Below, in pieces: positions 10,210-22,500 of a stretch of 64,000 bases of DNA. The DNA is taken from the NCBI GenBank assembly GCA_031216915.1, contig CM062294.1, positions 161,341,455 through 161,405,454 on the forward strand, given 5' to 3'. Each line of letters starts with the position of its first letter. Position 1 is the stretch's first letter. Both the position numbers and the translations under genes were made by a program. This DNA is from Pictodentalium vernedei (taxonomy: Eukaryota; Mollusca; Scaphopoda; Dentaliida; Dentaliidae). A model generated the notes under the pieces. It had not been told where the DNA came from. It made no database searches and saw only the letters and a list, made by a program, of their open reading frames with translations.

Positions 10210-12051
10210 ATCTTCTGCTAGTATCTTGCAAATGTGTTACATGGTACACGGGGAGAATACACTACTTGCATAATATATACCTTTAGCTCAATATGCTGGT
10301 CTTGGGATAAGACTGCGCCAATTGACATATTTGAAACATCTGTATCCAGTACAAAAGTTCCCTCTCTTTAGTGAAAGACTAGCACTCGGGTGCAGACTAT
10401 TGACAGCTTTATATTTCCAAATAATGTTTGACATTCTGGTGACTAATTAAATGCTGATTACTTTTTACGAATCTTGTGCAAAGGAGCACATATTTCAGCA
10501 TCATTTTTGACAAATCAGAGAAATGATCTGAGGTCACGAACCCACTTTCATAAAATCACATGAAAACTAATAGTAGCTTGCCCACGTTCTCCTCAATATT
10601 GGCACTAAACACAAGTATGTAATTAAGGCAGATAAGACAAATCTTAAACTGCAATTCACTAAGTACAGTCCCCATAAGCCGTTGGAATGTTGAGTGGCCT
10701 CCTGTTAATCCCATTGCCATGACATTAAATTCATACAAACCGAATGGTGTGGAAAATGTTGTCTTCTCTTTGCCACGCTCACCGACTTCCGCCTGCCAAT
10801 AGCCACTGGGCAAATCTAAATTGACGAATAATGAGGCACCTGTTAATGTGTCCTAGGTCTCGTCGATTTGTGGTATCGGATTTGCATACTTCTTTGGAAT
10901 CTAATTAATTCGGTGAAAATCTACATAGAACCATGTAGAATTATTTTTCGTTTTACCAAGGACAATTGGTAAGCACCATGGACTCTTTGGAAGCCTAATT
11001 ACATTCTGTTGCAGCATGCCTTTTATTAACTGTCCCACTTCCTTTTTGCGATGTCAGGGAGCATCAACTATACGAGTCGCATGGGCTAGGTCTCCCGTGT
11101 TAATACAGTATTTAGCTATTTTAATTCTGCCCAATTATATGTATGATTTTGAAAAGATATCCTGATATTTCAATAGCAGTTCTAACAGCTAAGACTTTTG
11201 TTTTACATCAAGACTAGAGTTCTCAGAAATCTGGGTTCTAGGTTGACTCTCTAGGCGCTGCTATCTGCTGCTCCCAAAAAAGTCCACTACCATCACCACT
11301 ATTGTCTTCTTTGTGATTGTGAATACCTCTCCTTCAGGTTTATTGCATGTGTCAACCAGAGCTTCCGGAGCTCCAGCCTGTTGCTAAAGTGAAAATGCTT
11401 GGCCAACACAGCTATTTATAACTTGTTGCTGACTAGATTGCTTCCCTTCCTTCCTAATCTGTCCTTCTGCGTGTGCTACAGTCTGCTGCTCAGGGATCAA
11501 TTATTGAAATTTCCTTTTACATCCGTTTGGGGTCAAATGGTCCAATGTAGTATTCTAATACAGTTTAACCTCATTGGGCGGGATATTAATAACTCGTAAT
11601 ATACAGTGTGGTGTTCCATCGTCAAGCACACTGACAGCAAGTATCCATTTGCTATTAGTCTGTGGAAGGAGTTCAAAACAAATTAGTCTGATTTTCTTCT
11701 ACACCTCTGTGTTTTTCCTCACATTCCCATAAACTAGCATTTCATAGCCAGGTGTTATAATCACTGTCTCTTTCATCAGAACCCTCACAGGGATACGGTA
11801 TCCGCTTTAGTATGCAACACGCCTATATTTCTTTGTACTTGTGGAGATAGTGCCATCTGTTTCTGATTAGTTGTAGCTCTGTTATTTCTTAAAATATCCA
11901 GTCCGAATATGCACATGTGGGCTAAGCCGTTTAGTATTAACACCCCCTGTATACACTTTAAACCAAGTAAACTTAACTCATCTCTAGCAGTACAATATAT
12001 TTCTATTGATTCACCATTTGCAGAGACAATATTGTTTGAGAATGGTGCCAC
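10210..12051 (-). pseudogene. Ty3/gypsy retrotransposon pol remnant (protease end, RT, RNase H start)
   Basis: Minus-strand reading, N to C: 12051-11785 has a protease C-terminal look (ANGESIEIYC, LILNGLAHMCIFGLDILR, cf. the ILGxDFL motif). Around 11100-10900 comes the RT approach region (HRKKEVGQLIKGML, KSPWCLPIVLGKT). At 10813-10556 are DLPSGYWQAEV, KTTFSTPFGLYEFNVM and MGLTGG..TFQRLM, and the catalytic box reads CLNYILVFS, so the YxDD aspartates are lost. About 10365-10300 reads FVLDTDVSNMSIGAVLSQDQ, the start of RNase H. Frames shift repeatedly. No integrase or LTR was recognised. The gag remnant at 18.15-18.66 kb has the same orientation and could be the same element. Confidence 0.85.
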
Positions 12052-12195
12052 TACACACTGAAAATACCATTATACCCTTTCTTTCGGTTTTATATCGTTT
12101 AGACTGCGACAAAGAGGTTGGCCACGATGTTTGGGCGTGGTGTCTACGTTAGATGCATCATCATCGTAGGATGACGAATGTTATGGTCTATTTGT

Positions 12196-15100
12196 TTAGA
12201 CTTTTGTTTGCAAGTTCTTAATTGTATCCATATGGTATTTACAGCACCATTGTAAGGAGGAAGCGCGACAGGCAGCACAAGACGAGGATTCCAGATTTAG
12301 ACGCGGACCACGACTTTGACAATTTCCAAATTTAAGAAGTTTACGAAGTGCAATCGGGGCAGTAGGTATTGTTGCAGCTGACATAACTGGAATATGAGGG
12401 CATGAATGTGGAAGTTTAGTTGTTCTTAAGCATGCTTCTGTCGCTAATATTACGAGTTGTGTCGTCCAGAGCATTCCATAGTTTCGGGAAGGAGTATAAA
12501 GGAAATTTATCCAGAGTTTGGGTCCTATGTATAGGAGGCCCGACTGTCTAGTTCTCCTACCAGATGGATTGTCAGTAATTTTAAATTTATCATTGAAAGA
12601 CACCGGTAATTTGCCGTTCTGCCAGTCAAACACGAACAGTAGTGCATGTAGCCTGAACAAGTCATCAACCTTGAGTATTTGGTTTTCTTTAAGCAGGGGA
12701 TCTGTATGAGAATTGCACTTTTTGTTATTAATTATTCGTAATGAACGTTTTGGCAGGACAACTAGTTTTTTGATGGCTCTTGAGTTGCCCCATCTCTGGA
12801 TTCCGTATACCAGATGGCTATGTATGAGGGCGTAATACAATGTTTTCAGAGCTCCGTGGAGGAGGATATTTTTAACTTTGTTGAGACTATAGTTTGCGCG
12901 TGCTATTTTCGAGCATAAGCGGGATATATGAGCCTTGTAGGATAAATGTTCATCAATGCTAATTCCCAAGAATTTCACAGATTTTTCTGTTTCATTGGCC
13001 CCAACCTTGTTAATGTTTTGGTTATTTATTTTTAACTCTTCACAAAGATTATTGTTCCTACCTTTATTTGGATTAAGTATGATGTACGAGGCTTTCTTAG
13101 CATTCAGCATTAACTGGTTCACAGAGCACCATTCGAATAGTTTCTAGAGCTCGTCATTGAAATACGGTGTAATGGGATTATTGTCGGAGCCCGGGCAGTG
13201 TGCAGTGGTGTCATCGGCAAATGATAAAAGATTGAGTGATGTTGAGTTACTTATATCATTTATATATAAAAGAAAAAGAATAGGGCCTAAAATCGAGCCC
13301 TGTGGTACACCGCAACTCTGTTTGGCTAAGTCCGATTTGTGTTCTCCGAATGTAAAATATTGAGACCTGTTGGACAAGGAACGTCTAAACCAATTGTTGG
13401 TGACACCGCGGATACCATATTTTTCCAGTTTACCTAATAGTATTTCGTGATTTATGGTGTCAAAGGCCTTTGACAAATCCAGAAACAGTGCTAAGGTGCT
13501 GTTTTTTTTCTGGTTTATTATTTTCTATTGCGATGCTTTTAAGGAGCTGAAGAACTGGATGAATAGTAGTATGGAACCCGTATTGGTGAGGGTATAAAAT
13601 ATGAAACCTATTGAGGAAACTAGCTAGCCTCACGTCCATGAGTTTTTCCATTACTTTTGAGAATACCGGAAGTATACTGATAGGTCTGTAATTTGTAAAG
13701 CTGTGCTCGTCACCCGCTTTAAATATGGGTATCACCTTCGCGATCTTCATCCTCTCTGGCACTTTGCCGTTTAGGAAAGAGCTGTTAATTACATGTGTTA
13801 GAGGATCCAATACTTCGGTTATCGTATGCTTAAGAAGACAGGTTGTAATATCATCGCAGGCTTTAGATAATTTTGGCTTCATTTTATTTACTACTCGGTT
13901 GACTTCTGTGGCATTTGTGGGTATTAAATAAAGATTATTGGAGACATTGTTGTCCATGTAATCTGTGTAGGACTTATTAGTTTTCTGAATCTGTTCGGAT
14001 GTGTTTTTTCCAATATTGACAAAGAAATTGTTGAATTCTTCTGCGATGTTATGGGGCTCGCTTAACTCGATGTTGTCCTGGATGAAGAACGAGGGTAATC
14101 TGGCTTCACACTTTCCTTTATTGTTGGCTTCGTTTAAAATCTGCCACGTTCTTCGCATATTGTTTTTGTTTTCGTTTAGGATATATCTATATTAGGTAGC
14201 TTTACATTGTTTTTTTACCATGTTGAAGAGTCTACAGTAGTTTTTATAGTTTTCTGAGTTCCTTTAGGTGGGAGCTTGGAGTTTTTTCTTGTAGATTTTT
14301 TCTTTATTGTTGGAGGATATTACAAGCCCCATGTCATCCATGGCTGTTTTTTAATATTTTTTTATTTGTTCTGGCGAACACGTTTGAGAGGGAATGCTTT
14401 TGTATAGGCTTTCATGTAGATGTTTAGAAAAGGTTTCATATCACTCTTTGGGACAATTCGACTGCATTACAGGATTAAAATCGCTTTGCGAGATAATTGT
14501 TTTGAATTCAACAATTATTCCTGCATTTATTATTTTTTTAGTGTAAAGTGTGGTGTATCTTTTGGTTTGGGTTTTTCCTCAATATAAAAAACACCAAAAT
14601 GATCTGATACGTCAGATATGACTATTCCAGGTAATACTGCTCGTGAAACGTTATTAGAGAAGATATGATCTATCAGACAAGCAGAACGACAAGTTACTCT
14701 CGTTGGCTTGGTGATATACGGCAGAAAGCCTTGACTGAACATGAGATTAACAAATTCTTCCGTTTTTGAGTGTGTAGTTGCTCTTAGAAGGTCTAGGTTA
14801 AGATCCCCCATAATATAAACCTTTTTATTTTCGGCATTTAAAACATTCGTTATTTCATTTAATTTTGATAAGAAGAGGTTGATGTCGGCTTTAGAAGGAG
14901 TGTTGGGTCTATAAATAACGCCAATAATTCTGGGTTGGTATTTATCTTTAATTTCAATAAACAGAGATTCGAAAACACGAGGAATAAAGAACGAAATATC
15001 ATTACGAGCTCTATAGGGTATATCTTCTTTAATATATAGATCAACCCCCTCCTCGACCATCATCATTCTCGTGTCTCATACGTTTAATAATCGGGGCATA

Positions 15101-15445
15101 GCCATCCTGACTGAACGACATCTCTGGAGGAATTTGGAATATTTCGGTAAGTCCTATTATGTCGAAGAAGTTCTTTCCTGTTTGTAGGTTATATAGCATG
15201 TTTTGGAAGGAATCCCAATGGGCCTTCAGGCTTTGGCAATTGAGATGGAATATTGAGAATCCTGCGTCTATTTTACAAGCCACTGACTGAAAGTCGCTAG
15301 GCGAAAAGTAGTTGCAGTCAGTTGCGTGGTTTCTATTTGGGAATTCATCATTTTCTGGCAAGGAACATACTTTCTCATTATAGAGCTGTATAAAGTCGTA
15401 CTCTGCGTCTACCTGAACCTCGTCGAGTGTAATGTTACCCGCCAT
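12196..15445 (-). mobile_element. CR1/L2-like LINE ORF2 (endonuclease + reverse transcriptase), broken
   Basis: Minus-strand pieces in order: 15445-15041 (start MAGNITLDEVQ; FSIFHLNCQSLKAH, DIIGLTEIFQ), then 15066-14530. The second piece carries an apurinic-type endonuclease (GVIYRP, YIMGDLNLDLL, LIDHIFSN, SDVSDHFGVFY). A stop-ridden gap follows at about 14530-14160. The RT follows: 14158-13460 (AKVIPIFKAGDEHSFTNYRP), 13476-13144 ([49 protein letters not shown]) and 13122-12196 (FLGISIDEHLSYKAHI, LIHSHLVYGIQRWGN). Catalytic FADD is intact but at least four frame breaks kill the ORF. No ORF1 is seen upstream. It is diverged from, but the same family as, the plus-strand copy at 49.6-52.8 kb. 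Confidence 0.9.
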
Positions 15446-15867
15446 AATTCACCAACATACTACCATCCTTTCTCGCTGGACAAATATACAAGACATAAAT
15501 ACAATATATTGCTCCAAGATGAAGGTAAAAGGAGGTTAAGTCCCAGACATAGTTGAACTGTTGGACGAGTTGAGGCGATATTTCTTTTTCATTTCTAGTC
15601 ACAGTCTGTTGCAGTAATAGTATGTAATTGGGAGTTTGTTTAGAAACGAAATTATTCTGTACAAACAGGATAAAACATTGTAGTTTATATACAAGTACGT
15701 CGGGTGCAACATCACCCTATCTAACATCACATCAAAGTGATATGGTATCTTGGATGAATGATTGAACAAATAAATTTATAATTAAAGGACTTTACAGTAA
15801 AACAATGGATTCAATGAGGATAGAGAATGAGTGAGTGGATTTGTAAAAGACGAGGTGGAATAATAGT

Positions 15868-16075
15868 CAATATGAATGAATGAATGAATGAATTAATTAA
15901 TCAATCAGTCAATCAATTAATCAACCAATCAATCAATTAACCAATCAATCAACCAATTTATCAATTAATCAATCAATCAACCAATCAATCAACCAATCAA
16001 TCAACCAATCAATCAACCAATCAATCAATTAACTAATTAATCAATTGATCAATTAATGAATGAATGAGTGAATGA
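15868..16075. repeat. TCAA/TTAA-rich degenerate simple repeat
   Basis: Irregular CAATCAAT, CAATTAAT and CCAATCAA units bordered by GAATGAATGAAT on both sides. Similar TTGATTAATTGATT tracts occur inside the LINE 3' UTR at about 53.0 and 53.25 kb. Confidence 0.85.
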
Positions 16076-16084
16076 ATAAACTAT

Positions 16085-16840
16085 CATCATCGAGGGGGTC
16101 ATAAGCCATATTTCAGAGGCAACAAAAAACAAAGCAAAAAAAGCAAAATCCACAAAAACAAACAAAAGTGTCAATGATCAACCGGGTGAGAATTTGGGAT
16201 TAAAGTTATTTCACTGGTATTAAATTGACGAACTAGCGTTGGCTCTACTTCAAGGTATAGTTTCACTAATTAAAAGTTGATTTGTTAATGGGTAATATTA
16301 CATAATTACATCATGGAATGTACACTTTAATAACTAACAATTAACAAACATAACAGCCCATAATTGCATCATGGAATGTACACTTTAATAACTAACAATT
16401 AACAAACATAACATCCCTTATTCGAGCACGAACAACAAACGACACTCATAAGAAGTATTATTGAGAGACTAATTTGTCTTCCATCCCTTGCGTCGAGAGC
16501 ACAGCTCACGACCCCCACCGGCACGGGCTCGTTCCAATGAGGGGTCACAAGCCATATTCCCGACGCAGGAAGTAAAGAAATCATGAATTGCAAATAGCGG
16601 GTTGATGAATAGGGCTGCCCGTTTTGGCACTACATATGGTAAAGGTTCATTGACTAACCTAAAAAGGAATAAAGAATAAAGATGGGTGGATCTTAAATTA
16701 TCTTAAGATTGCTAAATTGACGAACTGGCGCAAGAGGGCACTACAAGGTATAAATTATCTGATGGATTGTTGAAGTGCTCTTGATAAAAAATAAACGAGG
16801 TGGAGGTACTTTAATTTTTTACCCTAAACAGCAAGTCAGT
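16085..16840. repeat. Mosaic of degenerate MITE-like repeats, part 1
   Basis: It holds GGGGGTCATAAGCCATATTT (16093) and GCTCGTTCCAATGAGGGGTC (16527), degenerate forms of the piggyBac-MITE hairpin. It also holds a 67-bp near-perfect tandem duplication at about 16290-16420 (CATCATGGAATGTACACTTT unit) and a TTGACGAACTAGCGTTGGCT segment repeated at 17.79 kb. Confidence 0.6.
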
Positions 16841-16902
16841 CACACATCCATACACTCGATCAGTCAAGCACCCACACATCCATCAATCCGATCGTCCACC
16901 CA

Positions 16903-17226
16903 CGAATGAATGAATGAGTGAACGAATGAATGGACGCCTGAATAAATGACACTCGTAACGCTACGGACGAATGAATGAATGAATGAATGAATGAATGAAT
17001 GAATGAATGAATGAATGAAATGAATGAATGAATGAATGAATGAATGAATGAATGAATGAATGAATGAATGAATGAATGAATGAATGAATGAATGAACGAA
17101 TGAATGAATGAATGAATGAATGATGAATGACACCAGTAACACTAAGAACGGACGAATGAATGAATGAATGAATGAATGAATGAATGAATGAATGAATGAA
17201 TGAATGAATGAATGAATGAATGAATG
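16903..17226. repeat. (GAAT)n microsatellite
   Basis: Two long GAAT blocks (about 16971-17132 and 17151-17226) are separated by ATGACACCAGTAACACTAAG-like spacer sequence that itself recurs at 16.95 and 17.25 kb. The His-Ser-Phe-Ile repeat frames on the minus strand are artefacts. Confidence 0.95.
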
Positions 17227-17269
17227 ACCTTTCATCCGGCATGGATGTTATATGACACTAGTAAATAGT

Positions 17270-18000
17270 AAACAAGTTCTATGCTATTTGTTCCATTCGT
17301 TATGTCGCGATACACCGCCCACGACCCCTACTGGAACAGACTCACTTTGATGAGGGGTCATAAGCCTCATTTTCGAAAAAAAACCCTGCTCGTTCCAATA
17401 AGGAGTCATAAGCCACATAGCCACACCTGCTCGTTCCAATAATGGGTCATAAGCCACATAGCCACTTCCCCAAGGAAAGAAATCACGAAGATTCGGTCGT
17501 TATTTGTGAAAACCGTTGGTCGGTTTTGGACGCTACGCAGAGCAAAGGGTGAATAGCCGCTTAAAAAACTATTGTGGGTTGAAGTTATCTTGCTCGAACT
17601 AGCTTGACGGACTAGGGCGGAAAGCACTGCATGTGATGATGACGATCATTTGCAGAGCCGACGGTTGGTGAATACCCAAGTAAAAACTATTGTGGACTAA
17701 AGTTATTTTGCTCGAACTAACTTAACGAACTTGCGCAGTTCGTCGATGTAGTACCAGTGGAATAATTGTCTCAGTTATTTCACTGGTACTACATTGACGA
17801 ACTAGCGTTGGCTATACTTCAAGGTATATTTGCACTGATTAAAAGTTGATTTGTTAATGAATAGTATTACTTAATTCATCATGCAATGTACACTTAATAA
17901 CTGATAATTAACAAACATAACAGCCCTTATAACAAACATAACAGCCCGTATACAAACATAACAGCCCTCTTCACAATAGTTATGGTAAATTTTATTCCTG
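17270..18000. repeat. Mosaic of degenerate MITE-like repeats, part 2
   Basis: Three tandem-like TGCTCGTTCCAATAAGGAGT/CATAAGCCAC blocks (about 17340-17460) lead to GGTTTTGGACGCTACGCAGA, a degenerate piggyBac-MITE right end. A second copy of the TTCACTGGTA...TTGACGAACTAGCG...TGATTTGTTAATG segment (17772-17870) repeats 16210-16300. Short AACAAACATAACAGCCC repeats close the block. Confidence 0.6.
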
Positions 18001-18150
18001 ATACAATTGCATTGCATATGTCCTTCCTTACCTTAGTTAAAACAAAACAAAAAAACGTTCACACTGGTTGCTAAATCTCCCCTTGCGATAGTTTTTTGTA
18101 GTGTCAACTCTATCTTCTTCCTCTTCCTTTAATAAGGTCAAGACATCTTT

Positions 18151-18660
18151 CATCATCGATGCCAAATCAGTTCATTTACTGTTGATATATGTGTAGCTTG
18201 TGTTTGTTTCGCATTAGGTATACCTATATCACCATATCTAACTTCCTGTTCAATACGTTGGCCACTGAACGGAGATTCGAACTGCATCATGTGTTGCAGA
18301 TGGATCGTGACGTAGTTTTTTAAGAGCCTCCAAATCTGGATAAGCTTTATAAAATGAGTGCATTGTTCATGACTTAAATCTAACAGTGATTCTTCAGGGT
18401 GTTTTGTTCTTGATAGGCACTTTGAGTTGTATAGTTGAGGCTTCCCGGTACTCTTGAAACACTTTTCTAAAAATTTACAAAGTTTTGCCCAATCGTACTT
18501 AAGATCCTCACTCACGCCACGAACCACTTATCTGACAGTATGCGTTGGTACTACTAATAAATGTGTTATCCAACCTTCCCATTCCTTCTCGCCTTCTGCC
18601 TTAAAGATATCAAGCATCACCACTGGCTTCTTAAAGGGTTCACTCTCCCCATCAGCCATT
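18151..18660 (-). pseudogene. Ty3/gypsy gag fragment
   Basis: The minus frame starts with a plausible ATG at 18660 (MADGESEPFKKPVVMLDIFK, then GEKEWEGWITHLL). After a stop it continues as VRGVSEDLKYDWAKLCKFLE with LYNSKCLSRTKHPEESLLDL, the usual gag pattern of W-x-W followed by YxxL...F and an R..P.ESL.DL block. About 170 residues of core gag remain, and the zinc knuckle is absent. Same orientation as the pol remnant at 10.2-12.05 kb. Confidence 0.7.
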
Positions 18661-18669
18661 AATGATTAA

Positions 18670-19362
18670 GTAGAGTAGATCTTTCATAAAATGAAATTTG
18701 CTTAGTTGTTTCATAAACAACTAGGAAGACAATATAATAGCAAGTTGTGTTAAAATAGAATACATGTCAACTTTATTTCTTTTTACTTCTTCCCTTTCTC
18801 TTGAAGTTTCAATGTCCAATACTAACTTCAACTTTGTTTGCCTTCAAGTTGAACTCTCGAATCTATTTGAGTGCGGAAAACACAGCTTTGCAAAGTTCAT
18901 TACATCATTTATCTTCCACAGTTCAAAAATGTCTAGCATATAGTCCACAATATAGTTCATTATAATGTTTTTCTGACACCTGTTTGTCTGCCATTACGTC
19001 TCCACCATATGGATCTTTTTGTGATGAAGTTATGATATGGCACAGTTCTACTCCCTCTCAAAAAGTCTGTTTGATATCTTGAATTCTCTAATTTAATTAA
19101 AGAATTCAGAGAATTCAGTTCATTGCACAGTAACAGTTGGCATCTTTCCATCTGGTTATCTTATAATTTAGAATCGGCTCCCAACTTACTGTTTTATCTA
19201 TTCTTTATAAAAGTGTTGGAATTGTTACTATTCCTACCACAACAGAGGAACAACATATAACGGAATAACAAAAAACTAAATTTAAGTCAGGATAATTTAA
19301 CGTCTAGAAAATATAGACTCGAGGATCTACAAGACGTATAATGCTGGTGGTTTATTGGACAT
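18670..19362. other. No gene seen
   Basis: AT-rich sequence between the gag fragment and the hAT-like MITE. It may be gypsy 5' leader, but no LTR or primer-binding site was identified. Confidence 0.4.
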
Positions 19363-19370
19363 TTACAATT

Positions 19371-20212
19371 AGGGCTGTCGCGACTATCATTTTTTGCAAT
19401 CGACTAATCGTGACCAGTAATCGACGGTTAGTCGATTAATAGTCGCTTCCCATGATGTTTTAGCAAATCATTCTTCTGTTCGTAAAACTCTGAAAATGAC
19501 AATGGCACCAGTGTGTTCAGACGAAGTGGGGTTCTGGGAACAACAAATCGGTCCCGACTGAAGCTACATGTAGTCCAATCTTGGACCCACAGACCGTACT
19601 ATAATTTTTGGGGTTGGTACGTCCTGTAGGACGTACCAACCCCAAAAATAATATTACTGACTGCGGGTCCAAGTTTGAACTAGATTGAAGCCGATGAATT
19701 AAAATGAATTTACCAAAGAACGTTCCTGCATATGTTTCCTTTCTGCAATAAGTTTCTCGAAATTTTGAACATTGAGATCTATGCATTCCCTTGTTAAAGT
19801 TGTTAAAATTGGATCTTAGTCTGAAGTTCCGAACTTTGAGAAGTGATCTGACGTTCTGACTTTCGTCATAATTTTGTCACTTCTGCGCTTTGGGTTTTCC
19901 AATGGGTGCATTCGTGTGCACAAGACTGGAGAAATTCAGAAGAATCTATTCTTCTCGAGTAACTGTGAGTGTTCTTTCTTACACAGTCAGTGACAGTCGT
20001 ACAGTCTTCCGGATATGAATGTTAACTATGGTTAGATATTTAAAGTTATTCACCTTCATTGATCATTCACCTCACAAAACAATGCAATTTAGCCCCGACG
20101 TGTAGTAGACGTGTACCACCTTGAAAATGAACGACGATCGACTAAAAATAAAAAACGTCGACTACTTCAATAGTCGACCGTTAGTCGACTCATCGAATAA
20201 TCGCGACAGCCC
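19371..20212. mobile_element. hAT-like MITE with 8-bp target-site duplication
   Basis: The ends are AGGGCTGTCGCGA and TCGCGACAGCCC, with subterminal ATCGACTAATCG / TAGTCGACTCATCGA runs. The 8-bp duplication TTACAATT flanks it (19363-19370 and 20213-20220), as expected for hAT. It is non-coding. An internal foldback at 19573-19681 belongs to a separate hairpin family. The relative at 55724-56264 shares the GGGCTGTC-CGATTA terminus. Confidence 0.85.
19573..19681. repeat. Foldback with GGTACGTCCT...AGGACGTACC core, copy 1
   Basis: A perfect 44-bp palindrome at 19605-19648 (TTTTTGGGGTTGGTACGTCC mirrored) lies within longer imperfect arms (GTCCAATCTTGGACCCACAG versus CTGCGGGTCCAAGTTTGA). Homologous to 61190-61320 in core, flanks and spacing. 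Confidence 0.8.
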
Positions 20213-20269
20213 TTACAATTATAATATACCCCCGTCGAACCCAAATTTCCAACACACGTTACAGTTTTC

Positions 20270-21380
20270 AATCCAGTGGTGCAGTGATGGGGAGATGCCT
20301 GGTGAAATTCCTGCTTGATAGAGGCGATATAAATATGGGTGATTGGGAAGAGAAACTGTCAAAAGCTTCGATGTTACAGCCCCTTGAACAGATACGGTAC
20401 GTTGATGATATCTGGGGAATATGGACGCTTAGGTTGGAGTCACTGAAACAATATCATTCTTTGGCAAATATGATACACACATGAATACAAGTTGATTTAT
20501 GGTGGTCTAAACATAGGATAGAATTCTTAGACACGGTAGTCATATTTGAAGACGGATTTCTTAAAACCGGTTTATTTGCAAAACGCACGGACACGCCTGT
20601 ATACCTGCACGCCAAGTCGGATCACCCAATCGACACTAAAAGGGCGATACCATATGGGATAACTCCAAGAGTAAAAACAATTTGTTCCGATAATGCTGAA
20701 TATGAATGACAAAAATGACAAAAAACAACACCTGCACGCCTGAGGTTACGACGTAAAGTTTCTAAGGGAACAGCTAAAAACGGTCGACAAAATCGAGCGG
20801 AAACAGTTATTTGAAAAACGATCAAACAAATTAACCGACGAAATAGTCCCGTTTGTGGTCACTTACTCACGACGCCTCTCCGATATCGGAAAAATAACAC
20901 GGGAGCGGCTGCCCATTTTGCACCGACTAAAAAATTTGGGGGACTTTATAGTCCATAGCAAGCATAATAAAATGTTCAACAATCAAGGGACGGAATCTGA
21001 TAGATGCGAGAGACAAGAACGGAACGGCCTACTACATAGGCAAGAGAATCAGCTTCATTTCCAGGAATGTGGTATATGGGATTCTCTGCGGAAAGTGTAA
21101 TGAAGTTGTGTGCGTTGGAGAGACGGGGACAAAATTGTAGGAGAGAATGCAAAACCATCTGAGTAGAATAAAATTTGAGGTTATGAGTGAACCGATACCG
21201 CATCATTTTCTGACCGAAATTCATAGTATAAACAATTTTAAGATTATTTAAATCGACAAAATCAACAAAATCCAGCTTACAGGAAGGGCCGTGAAGCATT
21301 TTGGATTAACAAATTTCAAACACTAGAACCCAATGGGCTAAATAGCCAAGAATGATTCCAAATATTCTCATTTATAAACT
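20270..21380 (+). pseudogene. Penelope-like element fragment 1 (RT C-terminal part + GIY-YIG endonuclease)
   Basis: Plus-strand pieces in shifting frames: RYVDDIWGIW (catalytic YxDD box of the Penelope RT), IEFLDTVV, GLFAKRTDTPVYLHAKSDHP, then FVVTYSRRLSDIGKITRERL. A GIY-YIG-like domain follows (VVYGILC..CNEVVCVGETGTKL), ending near KHFGLTNFKHLEPNGLNSQ. Stops and frameshifts are frequent and the N-terminal RT is missing. It begins about 60 bp right of the hAT-like MITE. Penelope elements encode RT fused to GIY-YIG nuclease and insert by target-primed reverse transcription. The domain diagnosis is firm; the element is dead. Confidence 0.85.
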
Positions 21381-21387
21381 TGTTGCT

Positions 21388-21410
21388 GGGAGGGGGGGGG
21401 GGGGGGGGCT
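21388..21410. repeat. Poly-G tract
   Basis: An uninterrupted run of G after GGGAGG. Low complexity with G-quadruplex potential. Confidence 0.9.
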
Positions 21411-21789
21411 ATAAGTGTGAAGAGAAATTACACATACAGGAGCGTTGATATTGGACACAGCGTGGATATGTTGTGAGATTATGATCATTGTTTGTATGTG
21501 GGTGTGTACTTCATGCGTATGTTGGAGGGGATGGATAGGTTGCGTGGACGCCCTAGTCTACAATCGTCAGTATAACCATTTTAACAGGGGTCATACAGGT
21601 CAATGGTGGGGGAATATATATGCTGAAAAAGTGGGTGGAGACGAAATATTTACACACCCTGGAAGGATCGGGCGTGGGGTGGGGCGGGGGTATTACTACG
21701 CAAGGAAGGTATAAACGGATTATATTTTTCATTAGCGGTATTGATGTCTGATTGACGTGGATGGGTTATTGGGGCGGGGACATGGTGGC

Positions 21790-22500
21790 GTGCTTTTCGC
21801 ATGATTGAATGATTCGGGTCAAGGAGTGGATGGATGTGTGAATCGTGTTTGCGAACTTGCCTCTCCCTCTGTTACCAAGGTGTGATTTTAGCAGTAGTGT
21901 GTAATTCATCTTTGCTTGTTGCGTAATAACGCGGAATACATCTTTACTTGTTGCCACTCAAGGAAGATATTAGACGGTAGTTTTGCATAATTTACACTTG
22001 AATATAAAGCACAATGTGAATCGCGGAACACATGTTTACTTGTTGCCACCCAAGGAAGATATGATATAGTTATTTTGCGCGTAATAGACTCAGATACGGG
22101 AAACAACCTGAAACGGGGAACATATCTTTACTTGTTGCCACCGAAGGGAGTTATGATACGGAGATTTTGCACTCAATACACTTAAATATGGAGATCAACG
22201 CGTTTGAATGATTCGGGTCAAGGAGTGGTGAGATGTGTGAATACCGTATGCGAACTTCCCTCTGCCTCTGTTACCAGGGCGAGGTTGAGATAAATGATAG
22301 AGCGCTTGTAATTTCAAAGCTGAGGACAAATTTTGCGCGAAATAACGCGGAATACATCTTTACTTGTTGCCACCCAAGGAATATAGGATACGGTATATTT
22401 ATGCATAATTTACACTTAAATACCGAGAACTACGTGAAACGCGGAACATATCTTTGCTTGTTGCCACCCTAGGAAGATATGAAACGGTGATTTTATAAAT
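21790..22500. repeat. About 90-110-bp minisatellite inside a roughly 400-bp duplication
   Basis: The motif CTTTACTTGTTGCCACCCAA plus GGAAGATATGATACGG recurs at about 21946, 22037, 22131, 22363 and 22457. A larger segment (TTGAATGATTCGGGTCAAGG ... CTCTGTTACCA) at 21803-21880 recurs at 22204-22280. No coding role is apparent. Confidence 0.75.

Noticed and set aside
15868..16075. CRISPR-like regular array
   Set aside because: Units are degenerate tetranucleotide-type repeats without spacers, in a eukaryotic context.
16864..17242. His-Ser-Phe-Ile repeat protein
   Set aside because: Artefact of the GAAT microsatellite on the minus strand.
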